Assembly (NCBI RefSeq): GCF_037890695.1
Contig: NZ_CP149571.1
Location: forward strand, 872,001 to 936,000
Origin: Aeromonas jandaei
GTDB lineage: Bacteria > Pseudomonadota > Gammaproteobacteria > Enterobacterales > Aeromonadaceae
Length of the DNA: 64,000 nt
Reading direction: 5' to 3'
The notes below the pieces were generated by a model that did no database searches, had not been told where the DNA came from, and saw only the letters and a program-made list of their open reading frames with translations. Each line of letters begins with the position of its first letter. Position 1 is the first letter of the stretch. Below are positions 39,169 through 47,867 of the stretch, in pieces. Position numbers and translations under genes: made by a program.

Positions 39169-41208
39169 ATGCTGTATCGCTGGCTTGCCCTCTACTCCCT
39201 TCGAACCTTCACCCTGTGGTGCGTTGCCCTGATAGTGCTCACCCTGTTTGCGACCAGCGTGCTGGATCAGCGCTTGAGCCGACAGTTGGCCGCCATGGAT
39301 GAAGAGACCGCCCACCTCAATAGCACCCAGAATCTGTTGCAGGAGCTGCGCTACCACACCACCCAGATCCAGCAGTTTCTGACCGATGCCTCCCTGACCG
39401 GCGATGCCGGCTCAATGTCCGAGGCACGCAGCCACTCTGACGCTGCGCAGGCTCTGTTGCCCGGTCTGGCGGAAGAGAAGCTGGACCTGCAGCAACTGCT
39501 ACAACAGCAGATGGCGGTGGGCCAGCAGATGGTCACCGCCTATCAGCAGCAGGGGGCCGAGGCGGGCAACCGGGTGATGAAAGCAGAGGGGAGCGGGTTT
39601 GACGTGATCTCCGCTGCCATTGCCGATCAGGTTGGCGGGGCGTTGCAGCGCCACGGGCAGGAGCTGGCAGCCGACCGTGCCTCCAACCTCGCGCTGCAAG
39701 ATAGTTTCGAGACCCAGATGGTGGCACTGCGTCTGCTCACCTGCCTGCTGGTGCTCGCCATTCTGGGCGTTCTGCTGCTCAAGGTACTGGTGCCGCTCAA
39801 GCAGCTGGATCGCAACCTCGAGAACCTGGCTCACGGCAGCAAGAACCTCACCTTTCGTCTGCCGGTGATCGGGCGGGATGAATTTGCCAAGCTGGCGGTA
39901 ACGTTCAACCACTTTATCGGCGATGTGGACCACATCATCGCTACGGTGCAAGGGGTGGCGGAGCAGAACAACCGCAAGATTGGTGGCCTGAAAGAGCAGA
40001 CCGATCGCACCCGACAGGGGATGGTTCAGGTGCAGACCAATACCGATATGCTGGCCACCGCCATCAACGAGATGGCCAGCACGGTGCAGGAGATCGCCCG
40101 CAACACCGAAGAGGCGCGGCTGGAGACCGAGCAGACCCAGCGCGAGGCGCTGACCGGGCAGGGCCGGGTCGAAGAGGCGATGGAGATGATCCACAAGGTC
40201 GCCAGCGGCATGGAGCAGGCGGCTGGCACCATCAACCGGCTGGAGCAGGAGAGCAACCAGATCGGCGAGATCGTCAACGCCATCCGTGCCATCTCCGAGC
40301 AGACCAACCTGTTGGCCCTCAACGCCGCCATCGAAGCGGCCCGCGCGGGCGAACAGGGGCGCGGCTTTGCGGTGGTGGCCGACGAGGTGCGCACCCTGGC
40401 GAGCCGTACCCAAAACGCCACCGTCGAGATCCAGCAGAAGATTGAGCAGCTGCAGCGGCGCACCAGTGAAGCGGTCAGCACCATGCACGAGACCACCCGT
40501 CAGAGCGAACAGGCGGTGGTGCAGGCGGGCGAAGCGGGGCAGACCCTGCACGCCATCGTCTCGGCGGTCGAGCGCATCACCGGGCTCAACACCCAGATTG
40601 CCACTGCCGCCGAGCAGCAGTCACAGGTGGCCGAAGAGACCAACCGCAGCGTGGTACAGGTTGCCGATATCGCCCACCAGACGTTGGCGCTCACCCTGCA
40701 AAGTTCCCGCAGCACCAAGGAGGTGGGCTTTGGCAGCGAAGAGATCCGCCTGCTCGGCAGCCAGTTCCAGGTCAGCCACCGCACCGAGCACGCCAATAAC
40801 GAGGATATCGTCCACTGGAGCGAGGCCTTCAGCGTGCAGGTGGCCGAGATAGATCGCCAGCATATCGGCCTGTTCGATGCCATGAACCAGCTCTACCGCG
40901 CCATTCAGGATGGCAGCGGCAGCGATCAGGTAAAACAGCGGCTCGACCGGCTGGTGGGGCTGGCCAAGCAGCACTTGCTGGACGAAGAGAAGCTGATGGA
41001 GCGGGCCGGTTACAGCCAGCTCACTCCCCACAAGGGGGTTCATGTCAAACTGCTGCAGGATCTGGAGCGCCACCTCGGCAGCTTTGCCCGCGGCGAACCC
41101 GATGCCGACCTCAATATCGTCATGTTCCTCAAGAGCTGGCTGATCGATCATATCTTCCGGGTCGACAAGCAGTACGTCACCGAGCTCAACGCCGCCGGGA
41201 TCCACTGA
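39169..41208 (+). CDS. Methyl-accepting chemotaxis protein with C-terminal hemerythrin domain
   Basis: 679 residues. TM1 (about 13-31), a periplasmic helical sensor (35-185), TM2 (187-207), HAMP (208-262), a cytosolic signalling hairpin with tip [20 protein letters not shown] (about 380-400), then a hemerythrin domain (about 545-675). The diiron ligands appear complete: [18 protein letters not shown], and the WLIDH...D segment (five His, Glu, Asp). Bacterial hemerythrin-MCPs such as DcrH sense O2, so this is a probable aerotaxis or redox receptor. A paralogue lies at 47868. GAGG precedes the ATG. Confidence 0.93.
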   Translation: MLYRWLALYSLRTFTLWCVALIVLTLFATSVLDQRLSRQLAAMDEETAHLNSTQNLLQELRYHTTQIQQFLTDASLTGDAGSMSEARSHSDAAQALLPGLAEEKLDLQQLLQQQMAVGQQMVTAYQQQGAEAGNRVMKAEGSGFDVISAAIADQVGGALQRHGQELAADRASNLALQDSFETQMVALRLLTCLLVLAILGVLLLKVLVPLKQLDRNLENLAHGSKNLTFRLPVIGRDEFAKLAVTFNHFIGDVDHIIATVQGVAEQNNRKIGGLKEQTDRTRQGMVQVQTNTDMLATAINEMASTVQEIARNTEEARLETEQTQREALTGQGRVEEAMEMIHKVASGMEQAAGTINRLEQESNQIGEIVNAIRAISEQTNLLALNAAIEAARAGEQGRGFAVVADEVRTLASRTQNATVEIQQKIEQLQRRTSEAVSTMHETTRQSEQAVVQAGEAGQTLHAIVSAVERITGLNTQIATAAEQQSQVAEETNRSVVQVADIAHQTLALTLQSSRSTKEVGFGSEEIRLLGSQFQVSHRTEHANNEDIVHWSEAFSVQVAEIDRQHIGLFDAMNQLYRAIQDGSGSDQVKQRLDRLVGLAKQHLLDEEKLMERAGYSQLTPHKGVHVKLLQDLERHLGSFARGEPDADLNIVMFLKSWLIDHIFRVDKQYVTELNAAGIH

Positions 41209-41236
41209 TCCCGCCGCTGGCCCAACGCAACCAAAC

Positions 41237-41265
41237 GAATCGAGGCGCCCATGGCGCCTCGATTC
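41237..41265. terminator. Long hairpin between the chemoreceptor and convergent EAL gene
   Basis: GAATCGAGGCGCC-CAT-GGCGCCTCGATTC, perfect 13-bp arms. T-runs are weak on both sides, so termination may be incomplete. Confidence 0.7.
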
Positions 41266-41297
41266 ATTGATAGCAAAGCAGGAATAGCGGCAGCCGC

Positions 41298-42062
41298 TTA
41301 CAGGCTGGCGAAATCTACCTCGGGCAGGGTTTCAAAGCCGGGGCGGGCAAACAGATAGCCCTGCATCAGGCTGACGCCCATCTCCCGCAGGCAGGCCATC
41401 TCTTCGCGGGTCTCGACCCCCTCCGCCAGCGGGGTAATCTGCAACTCGGCAAGCAGGGCCAGAGAGTGGCGCACTATGGCTTGCCGGGTCGGGTCATGGT
41501 CGATGCCGCGCAGCAGGTGCATGTCGAGCTTGACGATGTCGGGGCGAAAATCGGCCAGCAGGCTGAGGCCCGAGTAACCGGCACCAAAGTCATCGATCGC
41601 CGTCTTGAAGCCGAGCGCCTGATAGTGATCGACGATGCCGCGAATATGGCGGTTATCCAGCACCTGCTCCACCTCGGTGAACTCGAACATGATCTGCTCG
41701 ATGGGAAAGAGATGCTCGCGGGCCGCCTGCAGGGTGGTGCGGATGCAGCGCTCCGGGCGGTAGACCGCATTGGGCAGAAAGTTGATGCTCAGCATGCCCC
41801 GCATATCGAGCCGGGCGGCCAGTGCGATGGCCTTGATCCGGCACAACTGATCGAAGCGGTAGCGATTGCCATCGTTGACCCGGGCAATCACGCTCTGCGC
41901 CGGCTCGTTGTTGAGCCCCCGCACCAGCGCCTCGTAGCCGAAGATGGTGCGCTTGCTGCAATCGACGATGGGCTGAAAGGCCATGGTGAAGTCGAAGTCG
42001 AGATCTGCTTTCTCCTGACACAGCTGGCAGATGGCGGGGGACGGGGCGGCAGGTATATCCAT
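41298..42062 (-). CDS. Stand-alone EAL-domain c-di-GMP phosphodiesterase
   Basis: 254 residues from ATG at 42062 (GAGGAGAG 5 nt upstream). A short Cys-containing N-terminus (ICQLCQEK) leads directly into an EAL domain (about 25-245): YEALVRG, SINFLPN, FEFTE, IDDFGAGYS, VKLDM, LAEGVE and QGYLFARP are all present, so hydrolysis of c-di-GMP to pGpG is expected. There is no membrane segment or sensor domain apart from the N-terminal CxxC. The longer frame upstream to 42266 is not supported. Confidence 0.92.
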   Translation of the reverse strand: MDIPAAPSPAICQLCQEKADLDFDFTMAFQPIVDCSKRTIFGYEALVRGLNNEPAQSVIARVNDGNRYRFDQLCRIKAIALAARLDMRGMLSINFLPNAVYRPERCIRTTLQAAREHLFPIEQIMFEFTEVEQVLDNRHIRGIVDHYQALGFKTAIDDFGAGYSGLSLLADFRPDIVKLDMHLLRGIDHDPTRQAIVRHSLALLAELQITPLAEGVETREEMACLREMGVSLMQGYLFARPGFETLPEVDFASL

Positions 42063-42460
42063 GACTCTCCTCTCGTGGCGTGGCGGCGCTGGGGACTGTC
42101 TCAAATGATAACAGCTCGGCTCCACCAGCACGGTAATTTCCCGGTAATACGCAGCCACTCCCCTTGAGGCACCAAACGTTACCCCGTTTTCTGCAAGATA
42201 TGCGGCAAGGGCGGGCGCGGATGGCCTCGCTTGTTTGCCAGAGATCGGGCGATGCCCCGCAGGCACCCGTTATCGCCGCTGGTGGCCGCCAACTCCGCCA
42301 AGGTAGTTGGTATAAACAGAATTTATGGGTTTTCGGATAATGACCCAATTTTTACTTATGCAAGCTTGCAGCTTGCTCTGATGCCGCAGTTTGGCCCGCT
42401 CACTGCCCGCAAGGGGCAATGGCCGATCTTGATCAACCGGCATAGAGCGCCAGCCAATGT
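42063..42460. other. Intergenic region upstream of the EAL gene, no gene seen
   Basis: Moderate GC near the EAL gene, then AT-rich around 42300-42360. No supported coding frame. The EAL promoter is probably on the minus strand in the AT-rich part. Confidence 0.45.
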
Positions 42461-42625
42461 CCTGTAGGTTCGATTAGCGCAGCGTAATCGGACGAACGAG
42501 AGGCTTTGGTTGTTGCGGTGCAACAGAGGCGGCCAGTCGAAGGGGAGAATTCGGCTGGCCGTGATGGTGGGAGAATCTATTTACATGCATGTCCGATTAC
42601 GCCTGCTGCTAATCGAGCCTACGGG
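42461..42625. repeat. 165-bp inverted-repeat element with internal hairpins (MITE/REP-like)
   Basis: The ends are inverted copies: the left arm 42461-42493 carries GTAGGTTCGATTAGC and GTAATCGGAC, and the right arm 42591-42625 read in reverse carries GTAGGCTCGATTAGC and GTAATCGGAC. Inside are two further hairpins, TGTTGC-GGT-GCAACA (42511-42525) and CGGCCAG...CTGGCCG (42530-42561), so one strand can fold into a cloverleaf-like form. No transposase or open frame. It sits at the left edge of an AT-rich two-gene island. A dispersed intergenic repeat seems likely; copies elsewhere cannot be seen here. Confidence 0.75.
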
Positions 42626-42641
42626 ATAATAATGGTTTTTA

Positions 42642-42670
42642 TTGCTCATATGAGAATATAAAAATATATT
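42642..42670 (+). promoter_or_regulatory. Candidate promoter of the EVE-HNH/MazG pair
   Basis: TTGCTC (42642-42647), a 17-nt spacer and TATATT (42665-42670), giving a leader of about 28 nt before ATG 42705. Confidence 0.5.
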
Positions 42671-42704
42671 GGTTCATCTAAAAAATATTAGGGGTGTTTT
42701 CCAT

Positions 42705-43547
42705 ATGTGGGTTGTATACGTTTCTAACAAGCCGGATTCAAAAAGAAATTTTGAAATTGGGATGAAGGCGGGAGTATGGGGCGTACATGATAGTAAAAAG
42801 AGTACAATTCAAAATGTGAAAAAAGATGAAATGGTAATGTTTGTGCATGCCATTTCTTGGTTAAAAGCGAATGGACCTATGCCGGATGGTTTTTCTCGGG
42901 TGAAAAAAACTTCTGACTTTAAAGGGTTAGTGAAGCGAATTGTATTTGGTCGGGTAACAAACTCATTTTATGAGTCTGAAGAAACTATTTGGCCTGATGC
43001 ATCCTATCCGAATAGATTTAATTTTGAAGTTATTCAGGAACATAAAGACAACGTTTTTTTTGGTACTGAATTTTATGATGCAAGTATTGTTGAGGCCGTT
43101 CGATATTCTGCTTGTCATCAAGGTGCAGTCTCTAAAGTTGTAATGGAATATAAGTCCATTGAGGAAATAGAAAAACCGTTTGTTTTTGAAGATTCAGCAA
43201 AATATTCTGTTGTCGAAGGACAGGAAATATATCGTTTACATAAAACATATGAGCGAAGCTCAAAAATAGTAGAAGAGAAAAAGCGCTCAGTGTTAGAAGA
43301 AAAAAATAAACTCGAGTGTGAAGTTTGTGATGCTGATTTCCACGCTATTTATGGTGAGCATGGTAAAGGATTTGCTGAATGTCATCATGTAAATCCTCTT
43401 GCATTTCGTGACGGTGAGGAAGAAACCAAGTTAGAAGATCTTATTATCCTCTGTGCTAACTGTCATAGAATGATTCATCGTAAAAAACAATGGTTAACTG
43501 TTGATGAGTTAAAAGGAATTTATAACAATGCAAAATTCAAATCTTGA
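42705..43547 (+). CDS. EVE-HNH protein, putative modification-dependent restriction endonuclease
   Basis: 280 residues from ATG 42705 (GGGGTG upstream). The N-terminal half (about 1-145) reads as an EVE/PUA-like reader: WVVYVSNK, GVWGVHD, an MVMFVHA strand and the diagnostic IWPDASYPNRFNFEV. A helical linker (165-200) leads to an HNH nuclease with a Zn-type CEVC (about 204), ECHHVNPLA (about 224) and CANCHRMIH (about 252). EVE-HNH enzymes such as VcaM4I cut DNA containing 5-methyl- or 5-hydroxymethylcytosine, so defence against modified phage DNA is likely; specificity is inferred. The gene is strikingly AT-rich against its neighbours, a sign of transfer. It overlaps the next gene by 20 nt. 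Confidence 0.85.
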   Translation: MWVVYVSNKPDSKRNFEIGMKAGVWGVHDSKKSTIQNVKKDEMVMFVHAISWLKANGPMPDGFSRVKKTSDFKGLVKRIVFGRVTNSFYESEETIWPDASYPNRFNFEVIQEHKDNVFFGTEFYDASIVEAVRYSACHQGAVSKVVMEYKSIEEIEKPFVFEDSAKYSVVEGQEIYRLHKTYERSSKIVEEKKRSVLEEKNKLECEVCDADFHAIYGEHGKGFAECHHVNPLAFRDGEEETKLEDLIILCANCHRMIHRKKQWLTVDELKGIYNNAKFKS

Positions 43548-43884
43548 TTTTTTAAATGAAAGAATAAAAAATTTTGTAGCTGAGAGAGATTGGGATAAAT
43601 TTCACTCACCCAAGAATCTAGCAATGGCTCTTTCTGGCGAAGTTGGAGAGTTGATATCTCATTTTCAATGGCTGTCAGAACAGGAGTCATATTTAAAGCA
43701 TGACGAAAAAAAGTTTGTGGAAGTTAAAGAAGAAATTGCTGATGTATTTTTATACCTAATGATGCTGTCAAATAAGTTAGGTGTGGATATAGTTTCTGTC
43801 GCTATGGATAAAATTGATAAAAACGAAATTAAATATCCAATATCTCTTAGTAGAGGTAAGGCAACCAAATATAGTGATTTTTGA
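43528..43884 (+). CDS. MazG/DCTPP1-like nucleotide pyrophosphohydrolase
   Basis: 118 residues. The all-alpha NTP-PPase motif is present: ALSGEVGELISHFQWLSE (ExxE near 32-35) and EVKEEIADVFLYLMML (ExxD near 65-70). SGEVGEL...FQW is typical of the RS21-C6/DCTPP1 branch, which hydrolyses dCTP and its 5-modified forms to dCMP plus pyrophosphate. The 20-nt overlap with the EVE-HNH gene implies translational coupling and a shared job. AT-rich like its partner. A house-cleaning role is the alternative to defence. Confidence 0.85.
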   Translation: MQNSNLDFLNERIKNFVAERDWDKFHSPKNLAMALSGEVGELISHFQWLSEQESYLKHDEKKFVEVKEEIADVFLYLMMLSNKLGVDIVSVAMDKIDKNEIKYPISLSRGKATKYSDF

Positions 43885-43923
43885 TGCACGTTTAATTTCA
43901 AAATAAATTTTCCGCTGATAAAT

Positions 43924-43950
43924 AAAACGGCGCCTTACGGCGCCGTTTTT
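43924..43950. terminator. Bidirectional terminator between the AT-rich island and glyS
   Basis: AAAACGGCGCC-TTAC-GGCGCCGTTTT, perfect 11-bp arms with A/T tails on both sides. Confidence 0.88.
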
Positions 43951-43973
43951 AATATCACTCAACCCAACCAACA

Positions 43974-46043
43974 TCACTGCAGCAGGGAGATATCCGCGAC
44001 TTGCAGGAACAGGTTGCGCAGGTTGTTCAGCAGCGCCAGACGGTTGGCCTTGAGGGCCTCGTCGTCGGCCATCACCATGACTTCGTTGAAGAAGGTATCG
44101 ACCGGCTCGCGCAGGGCGGCCAGACGGGTGAGGGCAGCCTGATAGTCACCGGCGGCGAACAGCGGGGCCAGTTCGGCTTGCAGTTCGGCAACCTGGGTGG
44201 CCAGCGCCTTCTCGGCGGCATCGACCAGCAGTTCCGGTTTGACGGCAGTCGGCAGTTCGCCTTCGACCTTGGCCAGAATGTTGCTCACGCGCTTGTTGGC
44301 GGCAGCCAGTGCCAGTGCGGCATCCAGGGTGCGGAAGTGGCTGACGGCCTTGACGCGACGATCGAAGTCGAGCGGACGGGTCGGGCGGCGGGCCAGTACG
44401 GCCAGCACCACGTCGGCACCGATGCCTTCGTCCTGATAGGCGGCGCGGAAGCGGCCCAGCATAAAGTCGACCACGTCGGTAACGACGGTTTTGTTGGTCA
44501 GCTTGTCGCCGTAGACGCGTACCGCTTCTTCAACCAGTTCAACCAGATCCAGATCCAGCTGCTTCTCGGTCATGATGCGCAGGGCACCGATGGCGGCGCG
44601 ACGCAGGGCGAACGGGTCCTTGTCACCCTTCGGCAGCATGCCGATGCCGAAGATACCGGCCAGGGTGTCGAACTTGTCGGCCAGCGCGACGGCGCAGGCA
44701 ACCAGACCGGACGGCAGGGCATCACCGGCAAAGCGCGGCATGTACTGCTCGTTGAGGGCCACGGCCACCGCTTCGTCTTCGCCATCGTGACGGGCGTAGT
44801 GCATCCCCATGACACCCTGGGTGTCGGTGAACTCGCCGACCATGTTGGTCATCAGATCACACTTGGAGAGCAGACCGGCACGCTTGGCCTGAGCCACGTC
44901 GGCACCGATACGCTCGGCGATAAAGCCGGCAACGGTCTCGATGCGCTCGACCTTGGCCTTGACGGTGCCCAGCTGTTGCTGGAACAGCACGGTTTCAAGG
45001 CGCGGCAGGCGGGAGGCCAGGGTCTGTTTGAGGTCGGTCTTGAAGAAGAACTCGGCGTCGGAGAGGCGGGGGCGAACCACCTTCTCGTTGCCGCTGATGA
45101 TCTGGCTCGGGTCTTTGGACTCGATGTTGGTGACGAAGATGAACTTCGGCAGCAGCTTGCCGTTCTTGTCGTAGACCGGGAAGTACTTCTGGTCACCCTT
45201 CATGGTGTGAACCAGCGCTTCAGCCGGAACGGCCAGGAACTTCTCTTCGAAGTTGGCGGTCAGCACCACCGGCCATTCGACCAGTGCGGTCACTTCTTCC
45301 AGCAGGGCGTCGTCCAGATCGGCTACGCCACCGAAGGCGGCAGCGGCCGCTTCGACGTCAGCCTTGATCTTGGCCTTGCGCGCCATAAAGTCGGCAATCA
45401 CCATGCCGCGCTCCTGCAGGATCTGCGGATACTGGCTGGCGTTGTCGATGGTGAACTCGCTTTCGCCCATAAAGCGGTGGCCGCGAAGGGTGCGGGCAGA
45501 GTCGATACCCAGAATGTGGGCGGGAACCAGCTCGCCATCCAGCAGCAGGGTCACGGTGAAGACCGGACGCACGAACTGGATGGTCTTGTCGCCCCAGCGC
45601 ATCATTTTCGGGATCGGCAGCTTGGCCAATGCAGAAGCAACCAGCTCGCCCAGCAGATCGACGGCCGGACGGCCTTCGACCTTGGCGGTGTGAACCAGCC
45701 ACTCGCCCTTGTCGGTGACCAGACGCTCGGCCTGTTCAACGGTGATGCCGTTGCCACGAGCCCAGCCTTCGGCAGCCTTGGTCGGCTTGCCTTCGGCATC
45801 GAACGCCTGAGCCACGGCCGGGCCGCGCTTCTCGACGCTCTTGCTCGGCTGTTCGCCAGCCAGCTCGCTCACCTTCAGCGCCAGACGGCGCGGTGAGGCA
45901 AACCACTCGACGTCGCCGAAGGCCAGATCGGCCTTGGTCAGTTCGGCTTTGAAGTTGTCGGCAAAGGCTTCGGCCAGGGAGCGCAGGGCTTTGGGCGGCA
46001 GCTCAGCAGTACCGATCTCTACCAGAAATGTATGTTGTGCCAT
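43974..46043 (-). CDS. glyS: Glycyl-tRNA synthetase beta subunit
   Basis: 689 residues, identical in length to E. coli Gly[19 protein letters not shown] at the N-terminus, an HD-like domain in the middle and the DALR-like anticodon region at the C-terminus ([10 protein letters not shown]) are characteristic. It forms the alpha2beta2 enzyme with GlyQ; the beta subunit recognises tRNA. It follows glyQ by 9 nt. Confidence 0.97.
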   Translation of the reverse strand: MAQHTFLVEIGTAELPPKALRSLAEAFADNFKAELTKADLAFGDVEWFASPRRLALKVSELAGEQPSKSVEKRGPAVAQAFDAEGKPTKAAEGWARGNGITVEQAERLVTDKGEWLVHTAKVEGRPAVDLLGELVASALAKLPIPKMMRWGDKTIQFVRPVFTVTLLLDGELVPAHILGIDSARTLRGHRFMGESEFTIDNASQYPQILQERGMVIADFMARKAKIKADVEAAAAAFGGVADLDDALLEEVTALVEWPVVLTANFEEKFLAVPAEALVHTMKGDQKYFPVYDKNGKLLPKFIFVTNIESKDPSQIISGNEKVVRPRLSDAEFFFKTDLKQTLASRLPRLETVLFQQQLGTVKAKVERIETVAGFIAERIGADVAQAKRAGLLSKCDLMTNMVGEFTDTQGVMGMHYARHDGEDEAVAVALNEQYMPRFAGDALPSGLVACAVALADKFDTLAGIFGIGMLPKGDKDPFALRRAAIGALRIMTEKQLDLDLVELVEEAVRVYGDKLTNKTVVTDVVDFMLGRFRAAYQDEGIGADVVLAVLARRPTRPLDFDRRVKAVSHFRTLDAALALAAANKRVSNILAKVEGELPTAVKPELLVDAAEKALATQVAELQAELAPLFAAGDYQAALTRLAALREPVDTFFNEVMVMADDEALKANRLALLNNLRNLFLQVADISLLQ

Positions 46044-46052
46044 GTCCGTTCC

Positions 46053-46976
46053 TTAACCTTGCTTGTTCTCACTGCGCTGACACATAGGGAAGCCCAGCGC
46101 TTCGCGGGAGGCGTAGTATGCCTCTGCCACGGCCTTGGTCAGGGTGCGAATGCGCAGGATGTAGCGCTGACGCTCGGTGACCGAGATGGCCTTGCGGGCA
46201 TCCAGCAGGTTGAAGGAGTGAGCGGCTTTGAGGATGCGCTCGTAGGCAGGCAGCGGCAGTGGTTTTTCCAGTGCCAGCAGGTTCTGGGCTTCCTTCTCGT
46301 ACTGCTCGAAGCAGTGGAACAGGAAATCCACATCGGCGTGTTCGAAGTTGTAGGTGGATTGCTCCACTTCGTTCTGGTGGAACACGTCGCCGTAGGTGGT
46401 CTTGCCCAGCGGGCCGTCAGACCAGACCAGATCGTAGACGCTGTCCACGCCCTGAATGTACATGGCCAGACGCTCGAGACCGTAGGTGATCTCGCCGGTG
46501 ACCGGCTTGCATTCGAGGCCGCCAACTTGCTGGAAGTAGGTGAACTGGGTCACTTCCATGCCGTTCAGCCACACTTCCCAACCCAGACCCCAGGCACCCA
46601 GAGTAGGGTTTTCCCAGTTGTCTTCCACGAAGCGGATGTCGTGGATCTCGGGATCCATGCCCAGCTCTTTCAGGGAGCCCAGATAGAGTTCCTGAATGTT
46701 GTCGGGGGAAGGCTTGATGATCACCTGGAACTGGTAGTAGTGCTGCAGGCGGTTCGGGTTTTCACCGTAGCGGCCGTCAGTCGGACGGCGGGACGGTTGC
46801 ACGTAAGCGCAGGCGATGGGCTCCGGGCCCAGGGCACGCAGACAGGTCATGGGGTGGGAAGTACCGGCACCCACTTCCATATCCAGCGGCTGAATGATGG
46901 TACAGCCCTGGCGGGACCAATAGTCCTGCAGCTGCAGGATCAGGCCCTGAAAGGTTTTGACATCGAATTTTTGCAT
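46053..46976 (-). CDS. glyQ: Glycyl-tRNA synthetase alpha subunit
   Basis: 307 residues. [17 protein letters not shown] and the class II motif [19 protein letters not shown] (about 93-111) match GlyQ, the catalytic subunit that activates glycine. First gene of glyQS; tag is divergent, as in related genomes. Confidence 0.97.
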   Translation of the reverse strand: MQKFDVKTFQGLILQLQDYWSRQGCTIIQPLDMEVGAGTSHPMTCLRALGPEPIACAYVQPSRRPTDGRYGENPNRLQHYYQFQVIIKPSPDNIQELYLGSLKELGMDPEIHDIRFVEDNWENPTLGAWGLGWEVWLNGMEVTQFTYFQQVGGLECKPVTGEITYGLERLAMYIQGVDSVYDLVWSDGPLGKTTYGDVFHQNEVEQSTYNFEHADVDFLFHCFEQYEKEAQNLLALEKPLPLPAYERILKAAHSFNLLDARKAISVTERQRYILRIRTLTKAVAEAYYASREALGFPMCQRSENKQG

Positions 46977-47198
46977 AATTTTTTTCGCGCGAAATGAAAA
47001 TCAGAGCAAGATTTGCTGAATGTGAACCGAGGGAGTATACCGTCTGGCATGGTCGGATAATAGGCGAAATTGCAGCGGATTCGCGGGATGGTGCTGCGCT
47101 CTGGCTGGTCGGGCGGGCTGTCCGGTATATGATGTGAGCAGTGCCGCCTGCGGAGTGGGCAGGGTCGGGGAAACCGCTGAAATAACGAGGGAGAGGAA

Positions 47199-47786
47199 AT
47201 GGAACTGCGCTGCGCCTGGGTGACCAAAGACCCGGAATACATTGAATACCATGACAAACAGTGGGGCAGGCCGGTCTATGACGCCCGCGAGCTGTTTGCC
47301 AAGCTCTGCCTCGACGGCCAGCAGGCGGGACTGTCGTGGATCACCATCCTCAAGCGCACCGAGAGCTATTACCGCGCCTATGCCGACTTTGATCCGCAGC
47401 GTATCGTGCAGTTCGACGAGCAGGATGTGGAGCGGCTGATGCAGGACAGCGGCATTATCCGCAACCGGCTCAAGGTGCAGTCGATCATCAAAAACGCCCG
47501 CGCCTATCTGGCGCTGGAGGCCGAAGGCATCGACTTTGTCGATTATCTGTGGAGCTTTGTCGGCGGCGCCCCCATCGTCCACCAGCGCCAGGGCAACGGC
47601 GATATTCCGGCGACCTCGCCGGAGTCGGATGCCATGTCGAAAGCGCTCAAGAAACGCGGTTTTACCTTCGTCGGCAGCACTATTTGCTACGCCTTTATGC
47701 AGGCGGTGGGGATGGTGAACGATCATCTGGTCAGCTGCCCCTGCCATGCCGAATGCCAGCAGGCAGCCCGCCCCGCCCGTACATAG
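47199..47786 (+). CDS. tag: DNA-3-methyladenine glycosylase I
   Basis: 195 residues. The zinc-snap ligands of Tag are visible: Cys5 (LRCAWV), His18 (EYHDKQWG) and the C-terminal CPCHAEC pair. GLSWITILKRTESYYRAY (about 45-62) carries the substrate-pocket Glu. It removes 3-methyladenine to start base-excision repair. GAGGGAGAGG precedes the ATG. The 222-bp gap to glyQ holds both promoters. Confidence 0.95.
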   Translation: MELRCAWVTKDPEYIEYHDKQWGRPVYDARELFAKLCLDGQQAGLSWITILKRTESYYRAYADFDPQRIVQFDEQDVERLMQDSGIIRNRLKVQSIIKNARAYLALEAEGIDFVDYLWSFVGGAPIVHQRQGNGDIPATSPESDAMSKALKKRGFTFVGSTICYAFMQAVGMVNDHLVSCPCHAECQQAARPART

Positions 47787-47816
47787 CCCTGCCGAAGTAG
47801 CCCCGCAAACAAAAAC

Positions 47817-47845
47817 GCCAGTCATGACTGACTGGCATTGTTGTT
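47817..47845. terminator. Terminator between tag and the convergent chemoreceptor
   Basis: GCCAGTCA-TGAC-TGACTGGC followed by ATTGTTGTTTTT on the + strand; A5 precedes it, so it can also act on the minus strand. Confidence 0.8.
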
Positions 47846-47867
47846 TTTGGCAAGGTGAGGGAGGTGG

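Noticed and set aside
42461..42625. Retron or CRISPR-like element
   Set aside because: No reverse transcriptase gene nearby and only one pair of inverted arms, not direct repeats with spacers.
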